Assembly (NCBI RefSeq): GCF_014655955.1 | Contig: NZ_BNBO01000075.1 | Coordinates: forward strand, 1-39,196 | Source: Kitasatospora indigofera | GTDB lineage: Bacteria; Actinomycetota; Actinomycetes; Streptomycetales; Streptomycetaceae | Reading direction: 5' to 3' | DNA length: 39,196 bases | Shown here: positions 30,765 to 38,102 of the stretch, piece after piece | How the letters are laid out: every line of letters begins with the position of its first letter | How positions within the stretch are numbered: position 1 is the stretch's first letter | Notes under the pieces: generated by a model | Database searches by the model: none | Told to the model about the DNA's origin: nothing | What the model saw: only the letters and a program-made list of their open reading frames with translations | Made by a program: the position numbers and the translations under genes

Positions 30765-32366
30765 CTACTCCCGGGTCATGTCCACGAAGCGCGAGTAGTG
30801 GCCCTGGAAGGCCACCGTGATGGTGGCGGTCGGGCCGTTACGGTGCTTGGCGACGATCAGGTCGGCCTCGCCGGCCCGGGGGGACTCCTTCTCGTACGCG
30901 TCCTCGCGGTGGAGCAGGATGACCATGTCGGCGTCCTGCTCGATCGAGCCCGATTCACGCAGGTCGGAGACCATCGGCTTCTTGTCCGTACGCTGCTCGG
31001 GGCCACGGTTCAGCTGGGAGAGCGCGATGACCGGGACTTCGAGCTCCTTGGCCAGCAGCTTCAGGTTTCGCGACATGTCGGAGACCTCCTGCTGCCGGCT
31101 CTCGGCCCGCCGCGAGCCGCCGGACTGCATCAGCTGGAGGTAGTCGATGACCACCAGCTTGAGGTCCTGGCGCTGCTTGAGCCGGCGGCACTTGGCCCGG
31201 ATCTCCATCATCGACAGGTTGGGCGAGTCGTCGATGTAGAGCGGGGCGTTGGTGACGTCGGGCATCCGGCGGGCCACGCGGGTCCAGTCGTCGTCCGTCA
31301 TGTTGCCGGAGCGCATGTGGTGCAGGGCGACCCGGGCCTCGGCGGAGAGCAGGCGCATGGCGATCTCGTTGCGCCCCATTTCGAGCGAGAAGATCACGCT
31401 CGGCAGGCCGTTGGTGATCGAGCAGGCCCGGGAGAAGTCCAGCGCCAGGGTGCTCTTTCCCATCGCGGGACGGGCCGCGATGACGATCATCTGGCCCGGG
31501 TGGAGGCCGTTGGTCAGCGCGTCCAGGTCGGCGAAGCCGGTGGGCACGCCGGACATCTGGCCCTGCCGGGAGCCGATCGCCTCGATCTCGTCGAGGGCGC
31601 CCTCCATGATGTCGGCGAGCGGGGCGTAGTCCTCGCTGGTGCGCTGCTCGGTGACGGCGTAGATCTCGGCCTGGGCGGCGTTGACGATCTCGTCGACGTC
31701 GCCCTCGGCCGCGTAGCCCATGCCGGCGATCCGGGTGCCGGCCTCGACCAGCCGGCGCAGGACGGCCCGCTCGTGGACGATCTCCGCGTAGTACTCGGCG
31801 TTGGCGGCGGTCGGGACGGAGTTGACCAGGGTGTGCAGGTAGCCGGGGCCACCGACCCGGACCAGCTCGCCGCGCTTGGTCAGCTCGCTGGCGACGGTGA
31901 TCGGGTCGGCCGGCTCGCCGCGCGCGTAGAGGTCGAGGATCGCGCTGTGGATGAGTTCGTGCGCCGGACGGTAGTAGTCGAGCGGCTTGAGCACCTCGAC
32001 CACGTCGGCGATGGCGTCCTTGGAGAGCAGCATGCCGCCGAGGACGGACTGCTCGGCCGCGAGGTCCTGCGGGGGCACCCGCTCGAAGCCGTCGACGGCG
32101 CCGGGACGCTCCTCGTCCTCGTCCCGCCGCTGCTTGCCCCCGCCGCGCTGGAAGCCGCCGTCGCGCCCCTTGCCGCCACCACCGCCACCGTTGCCCTGGC
32201 CGCCACCGCCGCCACCCGCGCGGCCGCGCGAGACCGGCAGCCGGTCGCCCGGCACGTCCGGGAACGGGGCGTCGGCGAAGGGGCCCGCCGGGAAGGCGTC
32301 GTCGGACGGCTGCCAGTCGTCCTCCGGCGGCGGGGCATCGTGGTCTTCGTACTGGGGGCCGGTCAC
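30765..32366 (-). CDS. dnaB: Replicative DNA helicase DnaB
   Basis: The hexameric 5'-3' helicase of the replication fork, 533 residues, without an intein. Residues 1-90 are an unusual acidic then Gly-rich tail (runs of six Gly), longer than in E. coli DnaB. The N-terminal domain begins at FERVPPQDLAAEQSVLGGMLLSKDAI. The RecA-like motor has the Walker A ARPAMGKSTLAL, the Walker B VVIDYLQLM and the final DLRESGSIEQDADMVILLHRE. GGGGA lies six bases before the GTG start. The spacer upstream carries a cluster of DnaA boxes. The order dnaB, MATE, rplI, rpsR, ssb, rpsF is the usual Streptomyces layout near oriC. Confidence 0.95.
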   Translation of the reverse strand: MTGPQYEDHDAPPPEDDWQPSDDAFPAGPFADAPFPDVPGDRLPVSRGRAGGGGGGQGNGGGGGGKGRDGGFQRGGGKQRRDEDEERPGAVDGFERVPPQDLAAEQSVLGGMLLSKDAIADVVEVLKPLDYYRPAHELIHSAILDLYARGEPADPITVASELTKRGELVRVGGPGYLHTLVNSVPTAANAEYYAEIVHERAVLRRLVEAGTRIAGMGYAAEGDVDEIVNAAQAEIYAVTEQRTSEDYAPLADIMEGALDEIEAIGSRQGQMSGVPTGFADLDALTNGLHPGQMIVIAARPAMGKSTLALDFSRACSITNGLPSVIFSLEMGRNEIAMRLLSAEARVALHHMRSGNMTDDDWTRVARRMPDVTNAPLYIDDSPNLSMMEIRAKCRRLKQRQDLKLVVIDYLQLMQSGGSRRAESRQQEVSDMSRNLKLLAKELEVPVIALSQLNRGPEQRTDKKPMVSDLRESGSIEQDADMVILLHREDAYEKESPRAGEADLIVAKHRNGPTATITVAFQGHYSRFVDMTRE

Positions 32367-32544
32367 GCGTGTTCCCCGATCAGCGATTGGTGCGAGTTGG
32401 AGCAGGCCTTGCCGGTGACCCGGTGGAGCGGTGGTGCGCTCCTCTTTCTACGCCACCGTGCCGACAAATCGGACGGCGGGCAGCGGTTGGAGTGTCGGGC
32501 GAGCGACCCACGCTAAGGGGCCGGGTGCCCTTCAGCCAAGATGG

Positions 32545-32633
32545 TTATCCACAGGGCGTGTGGATGACGGGCCCGTCCCTGTGGAGAACTGCGCCAAACC
32601 TGTGGACACCCCTGTGGACAGCACTGTGGATAA
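32545..32633. promoter_or_regulatory. Cluster of six DnaA boxes upstream of dnaB
   Basis: Six 9-mers close to TTATCCACA/TTGTCCACA: plus strand at 32545-32553 (perfect TTATCCACA); minus strand at 32559-32567, 32580-32588, 32601-32609, 32613-32621 and 32625-32633 (the last again perfect). Distances between starts are 14, 21, 21, 12 and 12 bases, close to helical repeats for most pairs. A further box, TGTGGATGA, lies at 32799-32807. The spacer 32367-32821 has no gene. It could titrate DnaA or regulate dnaB and the MATE gene. Confidence 0.8.
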
Positions 32634-32821
32634 CCACACCATCGCCCCACCGTCAACCTGCTGACCTGCTCTTACTCCTTCCACCGGCTGTGCATGAGAA
32701 ATAGTTCACACACCGGTGGGCCCGGCCGGCCCGTCCTCCTGCCGATACCCCCGGCCCGGTTTTTCAGTAATGACTGATATCACCTTGTGACGCTTACCTG
32801 TGGATGAGTAGGCTGGCCGCC

Positions 32822-34162
32822 ATGACGCTCCCCGCAGACCTCCGCAGCCGCGACCGGCGCCGGCACGACCGCGAGATCCTCGCCCTCGCGGTGCCGGCCT
32901 TCGGCGCGCTGGTCGCGGAGCCGCTCTTCCTGATGGCCGACTCCGCGATCATCGGCCACCTGGGCACCCCGCAGCTGGCGGGGGTCGGCGTCGCCGCCGC
33001 CGCCCTGAGCACCGTCGCCGGGGTGTTCGTCTTCCTCGCCTACGCGACCACCGCCGCGGTGGCCCGCCGGATCGGCGCCGGGGACCGCCGGGCCGCCGTC
33101 CAGCAGGGCCTGGACGGCATCTGGCTCGCCCTGCTGCTCTCGCTCGGCGTGGTCGTGCTGGCCCTGCTGCTGGCGCCGTGGGCGGTGTCGCTGCTGGGCG
33201 CCTCGCCCACCGCCACGCCGTACGCCGTGACGTACCTGCGGATCAGCTCGCTCGGCCTGCCCGCGATGCTCATGGTGATGGCCGCCACCGGCGTGCTGCG
33301 CGGCCTCCAGGACACCCGGACCCCGCTGGTGGTCGCGGTCGGCGGGTTCGCGGCCAACCTGGGCCTGAACGTCCTCCTGGTGTACGGGGCCGGTCTCGGG
33401 GTGGCCGGCTCGGCCTGGGGCACCGTGCTGGCCCAGACCGGGATGGCCGCCGTCTACCTGGTCGTGGTGGTCCGCGGGGCCCGCCGGGAGGGCGCCGGCC
33501 TGCGGCCGGACCTGGCCGGCATCCGCGCCTGCGCGAAGGCCGGCGGCCCGCTGATGGTCCGCACCCTCAGCCTGCGGGCCGTCCTGATGATCGCCACCGC
33601 CGTGGCCGCCCGGCTCGGCGACGACGAGATCGCCGGCCACCAGATCGCCATGACCCTGTGGATCTTCATGGCCTTCGCCCTGGACGCCATCGCGATCGCC
33701 GGCCAGGCGATCGTCGGGCGCTACCTGGGCGCCGGGGACGTCCCCGGGACCCGGGCGGCGACCCGGCGGATGGTCGAGTGGGGCGTCGGCTGCGGCGTCC
33801 TGCTCGGGCTGCTGCTGGTGGTCGCCCGCCCGCTGTACGTCCCGCTGTTCACACCGGACCCGGTCGTCCAGGCCCAGCTCCAGGACGTGCTGCTGCTGGT
33901 GGCGCTGAGCCAGCCGGCCGCCGGGGTGGTCTTCGTGCTGGACGGGGTGCTGATGGGCGCGGGCGACGGCGGCTACCTCGCCCGGGCCATGCTCGGCACC
34001 CTGGTGGCCTTCGTCCCGGCGGCCCTCGCGGTGCCGGCCCTGGGGCTCGGCCTGGCCGGCCTGTGGTGGGCGATGAACCTGTTCATGCTGGTCCGCGGCG
34101 CGTTCCTGTGCGGCCGGGTGCGGAGCGGCAAGTGGCTGGTCACCGGAGCCGTCCGGGCCTGA
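32822..34162 (+). CDS. MATE-family efflux transporter
   Basis: A 446-residue multidrug and toxin extrusion-type membrane protein of the DinF-like branch, moving cationic or other toxic compounds out with H+ or Na+. About twelve membrane segments are seen; LAVPAFGALVAEPLFLMADSAIIGHLGTPQLAG at the N-terminus and GVLRGLQDTRTPL are family hallmarks. The ATG at 32822 is preceded by TAGGCT at -13 to -8 with no ribosome site, a leaderless pattern; another ATG at 32804 overlaps a DnaA box and is less likely. It is divergent from dnaB. The substrate is unknown. Confidence 0.9.
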   Translation: MTLPADLRSRDRRRHDREILALAVPAFGALVAEPLFLMADSAIIGHLGTPQLAGVGVAAAALSTVAGVFVFLAYATTAAVARRIGAGDRRAAVQQGLDGIWLALLLSLGVVVLALLLAPWAVSLLGASPTATPYAVTYLRISSLGLPAMLMVMAATGVLRGLQDTRTPLVVAVGGFAANLGLNVLLVYGAGLGVAGSAWGTVLAQTGMAAVYLVVVVRGARREGAGLRPDLAGIRACAKAGGPLMVRTLSLRAVLMIATAVAARLGDDEIAGHQIAMTLWIFMAFALDAIAIAGQAIVGRYLGAGDVPGTRAATRRMVEWGVGCGVLLGLLLVVARPLYVPLFTPDPVVQAQLQDVLLLVALSQPAAGVVFVLDGVLMGAGDGGYLARAMLGTLVAFVPAALAVPALGLGLAGLWWAMNLFMLVRGAFLCGRVRSGKWLVTGAVRA

Positions 34163-34211
34163 GCCGGCCCGCCCGCCCGGCCCGCCCGCCCGGCGCGTGA
34201 CCCGGCGGCAC

Positions 34212-34263
34212 GTGATCCGTCCGCGTGGTCCGTCCGCGTGATCCGTCCGCGTGATCCGTCCGC
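34212..34263. repeat. Four 13-bp tandem repeats after the MATE gene
   Basis: GTGATCCGTCCGC is present four times in register (one copy has GTGGTCC), between the MATE gene and the terminator at 34290. Each intact unit includes TGA. Confidence 0.8.
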
Positions 34264-34289
34264 GCGTGACCTGGCGCCCGGGAACGACC

Positions 34290-34322
34290 GAGGGCCGGGC
34301 TCCATGACGGAGCCCGGCCCTC
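34290..34322. terminator. Bidirectional terminator of rplI operon and MATE gene
   Basis: Perfect 14-bp arms with an ATGAC loop, 18 bases from the rplI stop codon. Confidence 0.85.
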
Positions 34323-34340
34323 AGGCCACTGCTACGGGAC

Positions 34341-34787
34341 TCAGGCAGACACGACGGCGACGTCGAGGTTGGCCTGGACGTCGGCGTGCAGCTTGACCGA
34401 GACCTTGTGGGTGCCCACGGTCTTGATCGGCGAGGCGATCGCGACGGCGCGCTTGTCCACGACCGGGCCGCCGGCGGCCTTGACGGCCTCCACGACGTCG
34501 GCCTGGGTCACCGAGCCGAACAGGCGGCCGGCGTCGCCGGAGCGAACGGCCAGCTTGACCTGGAGGCCCTCCAGCTTGCCCTTGACCTCGTTGGCGGCCT
34601 CGAGCGTCTGGATGGCGTGCACCTTGCGGGCGCGACGGATGGCGTCGACGTCCTTCTGGCCGCCCTTGGTCCAGCGGATGGCGTAGCCACGCGGGACCAG
34701 GTAGTTGCGGGCGTAGCCGTCCTTGACCTCGACGACCTCGCCGGCACCGCCGAGACCCGGCACCTCGTGAGTGAGGATGATCTTCAT
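34341..34787 (-). CDS. rplI: 50S ribosomal protein L9
   Basis: A 148-residue L9, last gene of the rpsF-ssb-rpsR-rplI operon. The N-terminal RNA-binding domain MKIILTHEVPGLGGAGEVVEVKDGYARNYLVPRGYA is standard, followed by the long connecting helix and the C-terminal domain with FGSVTQADVVEAVKAAGG. L9 sits at the L1 stalk base of the ribosome and influences frame maintenance. GAGGG precedes the ATG. It ends at the hairpin 34290-34322. Confidence 0.97.
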   Translation of the reverse strand: MKIILTHEVPGLGGAGEVVEVKDGYARNYLVPRGYAIRWTKGGQKDVDAIRRARKVHAIQTLEAANEVKGKLEGLQVKLAVRSGDAGRLFGSVTQADVVEAVKAAGGPVVDKRAVAIASPIKTVGTHKVSVKLHADVQANLDVAVVSA

Positions 34788-34804
34788 TATTCGGTCACCC
34801 TCTC

Positions 34805-35041
34805 TTAGCGCGCGGTGCTGGTGTAGGGCAGCAGCGCCATCTCACGGCTGTTCTTCACGGCCGTGGCGACGTCGCGCTGGTGCTGGGTGCAGTTGCCGGT
34901 GACCCGGCGGGCGCGGATCTTCCCGCGGTCGGAGATGAACTTGCGGAGCAAGTTCGTGTCCTTGTAGTCAACGTAGTTGACCTTGTCCTTGCAGAAGACG
35001 CAAACCTTCTTCTTAGGCTTGCGAGCAGGCGGCTTCGCCAT
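34805..35041 (-). CDS. rpsR: 30S ribosomal protein S18, zinc-binding form
   Basis: A 78-residue S18. The N-terminus KKKVCVFCKDK and later NCTQHQRD keep the Cys ligands, so this is the zinc-binding form. Actinobacteria often have a second, Cys-less S18 under Zur control elsewhere; it is not in this window. S18 pairs with S6 on the 30S platform. I chose ATG 35041, because GGAG lies six bases upstream; the ATG at 35053 overlaps that site. It is 17 bases from rplI. Confidence 0.97.
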   Translation of the reverse strand: MAKPPARKPKKKVCVFCKDKVNYVDYKDTNLLRKFISDRGKIRARRVTGNCTQHQRDVATAVKNSREMALLPYTSTAR

Positions 35042-35118
35042 CGTGTGCTCCATTTGGGTTTCACGGTCCGGACCCGCGGGTCAGCGCGGGGATCCGGGCC
35101 GCACGAAATCTGTCAGCT

Positions 35119-35727
35119 TTAGAACGGGGGCTCTTCCGAGAAGCCGCCACCCGACGGGGCACCCCAGCTGCCGCCGCCCTGGTTCCCACCAGAGGGAGCG
35201 CTGGACGCCCACGGGTCGTCGGACGGGCCGGACTGGCCGCCGCCGGAGTTTCCACCCCAGCCACCGCCGCCCTGCTGCCCGCCACCGCCGTACCCGCCGC
35301 CCTGCTGGCCGCCGCCGAAGCCGCCACCACCAGGAGCGCCGGAGCCGCCGGGGGCACCGGACCGGTTGGCCCGGGTGACCTTGGCGGTCGCCGAGCGCAG
35401 GCTGGGGCCGACCTCGTCGACCTCGACCTCGAAGACCGTCCGCTTCTCGCCTTCCTTGGTCTCGTAAGACCGCTGGCGCAGTCGGCCCTGCACGATGACG
35501 CGCATGCCGCGCTGCAGCGACTCGGCCACGTTCTCCGCCGGCTGCCGCCAGACGTTGCACGTGAGGAAGAGGCTTTCGCCGTCCTTCCACTCGTTCGTCT
35601 GGCGGTCGAAGGTGCGGGGGGTGGACGCGATGCGGAACTTCGCGACCGCCGCACCCGACGGGGTGAAGCGCAGCTCGGGATCGTCGACGAGATTGCCGAC
35701 GAGGGTGATGACGGTCTCGCCTGCCAT
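35119..35727 (-). CDS. ssb: Single-stranded DNA-binding protein
   Basis: A 202-residue SSB. The OB-fold fills residues 1-110 (MAGETVITLVGNLVDDPELRFT; LFLTCNVWRQPAENVAESL; RMRVIVQGRL-type beta strand). A long Gly/Gln/Ser-rich tail follows, and the acidic C-terminal tip SEEPPF recruits replication and repair partners. It coats single-stranded DNA at the fork as a tetramer. It lies between rpsF and rpsR, as is standard. The 105-base spacer before it holds a parS site. A weak AGAGG lies 12 bases before the ATG. Confidence 0.96.
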   Translation of the reverse strand: MAGETVITLVGNLVDDPELRFTPSGAAVAKFRIASTPRTFDRQTNEWKDGESLFLTCNVWRQPAENVAESLQRGMRVIVQGRLRQRSYETKEGEKRTVFEVEVDEVGPSLRSATAKVTRANRSGAPGGSGAPGGGGFGGGQQGGGYGGGGQQGGGGWGGNSGGGQSGPSDDPWASSAPSGGNQGGGSWGAPSGGGFSEEPPF

Positions 35728-35774
35728 GGTGGTGGTGACCTCTCGGTGGAGTCCGCGTTCAATGCTCGCCGCGC

Positions 35775-35790
35775 TGTTTCACGTGAAACA
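35775..35790. promoter_or_regulatory. parS centromere site
   Basis: TGTTTCACGTGAAACA is a perfect 16-base palindrome and the consensus ParB-binding site, in the spacer between rpsF and ssb. Streptomyces chromosomes carry about twenty such sites around oriC, where ParB builds the segregation complex. Only one copy was found in the window. Confidence 0.9.
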
Positions 35791-35832
35791 GGCGACGCGA
35801 GTCACCCGACGCCCGGAGGCGTCAGAGGTGGC

Positions 35833-36123
35833 TCAGTGGGTGTCCGGGCGCAGGACCTTGGTCCGGAGAACCGACTCGCTCAGGCTGAGCTGGCGGTCGA
35901 GCTCCTTGACGACCTCAGGCGTGGCCTTGAGGTCGATGACCGAGTAGATGCCCTCGGACTGCTTGTTGATCTCGTAGGCCAGACGGCGACGGCCCCAGGT
36001 GTCGATCTTCTCGACGTTGCCGCCACCGGTGCGGACGACGTTGAGGAAGTTCTCGATCAGGGGGGAGACAGCGCGCTCCTCGACCGACGGGTCGAGGATG
36101 ACCATCAGCTCGTAGTGACGCAT
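35833..36123 (-). CDS. rpsF: 30S ribosomal protein S6
   Basis: A 96-residue S6, first gene of the operon: MRHYELMVILDPSVEERAV at the start, RRRLAYEINKQSEGIYSVIDL in the middle. It binds S18 on the 30S platform. Its ribosome site AAAGGAGGTG is a nearly full match to the 16S end. A perfect 7-bp hairpin lies in the leader (36152-36170), in the place where S6:S18 autoregulation acts in many bacteria. A minus-strand TACGGT at 36216-36221 could be the -10 box of the operon promoter. Confidence 0.97.
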   Translation of the reverse strand: MRHYELMVILDPSVEERAVSPLIENFLNVVRTGGGNVEKIDTWGRRRLAYEINKQSEGIYSVIDLKATPEVVKELDRQLSLSESVLRTKVLRPDTH

Positions 36124-36151
36124 GGGTAACCCACCTCCTTTGGACTCAACG

Positions 36152-36170
36152 GCCACGGTCTCTCCGTGGC
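36152..36170 (-). promoter_or_regulatory. Leader hairpin of the rpsF operon
   Basis: GCCACGG and CCGTGGC pair perfectly around five bases, about 30 bases before the rpsF start. It may be part of the S6:S18-binding leader known in many bacteria; the CCG at the stem is suggestive, but the full motif could not be confirmed by eye. Confidence 0.4.
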
Positions 36171-36435
36171 AGGAGGGTTGTGCAGCGTCGGCACCGGAGC
36201 AGTGACGACACGGCCACCGTAGCGGCCGGGTCCGACAATGTGGCCCGCCGTTCCCGCAAGAGGGCACGAGGGGGCACAACTACACCAGTGCAGACCGCAC
36301 AGCCTACCCGCACCCGGTCGGGCGAACAAAATGCATAGGGGTTGTGATCCATGCCCCAACCACCGCAATCTGGACGGAAGGCCGCGACGACCGCGACCGC
36401 CCGCTCGTTCGTCTCCTCCTCAGGAGGTGGGATCC

Positions 36436-36732
36436 ATGGCACTGTCCACGAACCGGTTCCCCGCGCTGACCCTGAACACCGACGGCCATCCGCACCCCCG
36501 CGAGAACACCCTGGTGGGCATCACGGCCCTGCTCGGCGTGCTGGCCTTCACCACCTCGTTCTTCTACAACCTCCATCTGCTGACCTCGCTGGCCGGCCTC
36601 GTCGGCGTGCTCACCGGGATGTGGGGCCAGTTCATCTCGGTCACCACGGCCGAGCGGTTCGTGCTGGTCATCGCGACGGGCATGTCCGCCTGGGGCCTCT
36701 ACCTGGGCATCGCCCACGGCGGAATCTGGTGA
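36436..36732 (+). CDS. Small conserved-looking membrane protein
   Basis: A 98-residue protein with a soluble N-terminus of about 25 residues and three hydrophobic segments (NTLVGITALLGVLAFTTSFFY; LLTSLAGLVGVLTGMWG; RFVLVIATGMSAWGLYLGIA). I recognise no family. Its Shine-Dalgarno GGAGG (36423-36427) can pair with CCTCC at 36415-36419, a 5-bp hairpin that may limit initiation. It is divergent from rpsF and precedes femX; the 312-base spacer 36124-36435 has promoters and the rpsF leader, but no other gene seen. Possibly linked to the cell envelope. Confidence 0.8.
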   Translation: MALSTNRFPALTLNTDGHPHPRENTLVGITALLGVLAFTTSFFYNLHLLTSLAGLVGVLTGMWGQFISVTTAERFVLVIATGMSAWGLYLGIAHGGIW

Positions 36733-36782
36733 CCCCCGCGCGCTGACGCGCCCGCCGGGTCCGCCCCCGGCGGAACCAACGG

Positions 36783-36829
36783 CGCCCCCGTTCCGTACCT
36801 GTCAGAGGAGAGGTGACCGGACGGGGGCG
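36783..36829 (+). terminator. Hairpin before femX
   Basis: CGCCCCCGT and ACGGGGGCG pair perfectly over a 29-base loop, 50 bases after the small membrane protein gene; probable terminator. TAGGGT at 36870-36875 beyond it could be the femX -10 box. Confidence 0.5.
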
Positions 36830-36926
36830 TCGCACTGCCCGCGCCCGCTCCGGTCCGGGATCCGGACGATAGGGTCACTGCCAGACCCCCTGGGCAGCAA
36901 AGCCCGACCAACAAGGAGCACCCAGC

Positions 36927-38045
36927 ATGAGTCTGCGCCTGAGGACGATCACCCGCGAGGAGCACCTCGCCTTCATCAGGACCCGCGCCTCGGCCAGCCA
37001 CATGCAGGTGCCGTCCTGGGGCGACGTGAAGGCCGAGTGGCGCTCGGAGTCGATCGGCTGGATCGACGAGTCGGGCGGGATCGTCGGGGCCGGCCTGGTG
37101 CTCTACCGCCAGCTCCCCAAGATCAAGCGGTACCTGGCCTACCTGCCCGAGGGCCCGGTGATCGACTGGTTCGACCGCGACCTGGACCGCTGGCTGGAGC
37201 CGATGCTGGCGCACCTCAAGTCGCAGGGCGCGTTCTCCGTGAAGATGGGCCCGCCGGTGGTGATCCGGCGCTGGGACGCGCCGACCATCAAGGAGGCGAT
37301 CGCCGCCAAGCAGGCCAAGCGCCTGCGCGACGTCGAGGCCGACTGGTACGAGGCCCGCGCCTTCGAGGTGGCCGACCGGCTGCGGAAGTCCGGCTGGCTG
37401 CAGGGCGAGGACGGCGGCGCCGGGTTCGGCGACGTGCAGCCGCGCTACGTGTTCCAGGTGCCGCTGGCCAACCGCTCGCTGGACGACATCCAGAAGGGCT
37501 TCAACCAGCTCTGGCGGCGCAACATCAAGAAGGCCGAGAAGAGCGGCGTGGAGGTCGTCCAGGGCGGCTACGAGGACCTGGCGGTCTTCCACCAGCTCTA
37601 CCTGGTGACCGCCGAGCGCGACCGCTTCACGCCGCGCCCGCTGGCGTACTTCCAGCGGATGTGGAACGCGCTGACGGCCGAGGACCCGAACCGGATGCGG
37701 CTGTACATCGCGTACCACGAGGGGGAGCCGCTGGCGGCGACCACCATGCTCGTGGTGGGCGAGCACATCTGGTACTCCTACGGCGCCTCGGCGAACCACA
37801 AGCGCGAGGTCAAGCCGTCCAACGCCATCCAGTGGCGGATGATGCGCGACTCCTACGCGCTCGGCGGCGGGGTGTACGACCTGCGCGGCATCAGTGACAC
37901 CCTGGACGAGAACGACCACCTGTTCGGCCTGATCCAGTTCAAGGTCGGCACCGGCGGCCAGGCCGCCGAGTACCTCGGCGAGTGGGACTTCCCGCTCAAC
38001 AAGCTGCTGCACAAGGCCCTGGACATCTACATGTCGCGGCGCTGA
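36927..38045 (+). CDS. femX: FemX: lipid II:glycine glycyltransferase
   Basis: A 372-residue FemABX aminoacyl-tRNA-dependent ligase that adds Gly to the stem-peptide diamino acid of lipid II, starting the Gly bridge of LL-DAP peptidoglycan in Streptomyces. Family landmarks: FIRTRASASHMQVPSWGDVK at the N-terminus, RNIKKAEKSGVEV in the coiled-coil arm region, MLVVGEHIWYSYGASANHKREVKPSNAIQW and YDLRGISDTLDENDHLFGL at the C-terminus. Two GNAT-like domains are implied. AAGGAG is well placed before the ATG. The order femX then an alanine-racemase-like gene is conserved in Streptomyces as far as I recall and suggests wall precursor work. Confidence 0.92.
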   Translation: MSLRLRTITREEHLAFIRTRASASHMQVPSWGDVKAEWRSESIGWIDESGGIVGAGLVLYRQLPKIKRYLAYLPEGPVIDWFDRDLDRWLEPMLAHLKSQGAFSVKMGPPVVIRRWDAPTIKEAIAAKQAKRLRDVEADWYEARAFEVADRLRKSGWLQGEDGGAGFGDVQPRYVFQVPLANRSLDDIQKGFNQLWRRNIKKAEKSGVEVVQGGYEDLAVFHQLYLVTAERDRFTPRPLAYFQRMWNALTAEDPNRMRLYIAYHEGEPLAATTMLVVGEHIWYSYGASANHKREVKPSNAIQWRMMRDSYALGGGVYDLRGISDTLDENDHLFGLIQFKVGTGGQAAEYLGEWDFPLNKLLHKALDIYMSRR

Positions 38046-38102
38046 GCCCCGCTCGGCCGCCGTCCCCCTTCCTCGTCCGCATTCCCTCCGGGAGATGACC
38101 CG

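Noticed and set aside
30765..32366. Intein in dnaB
   Set aside because: The Walker A and other motor motifs are uninterrupted and length is normal apart from the Gly-rich tail.
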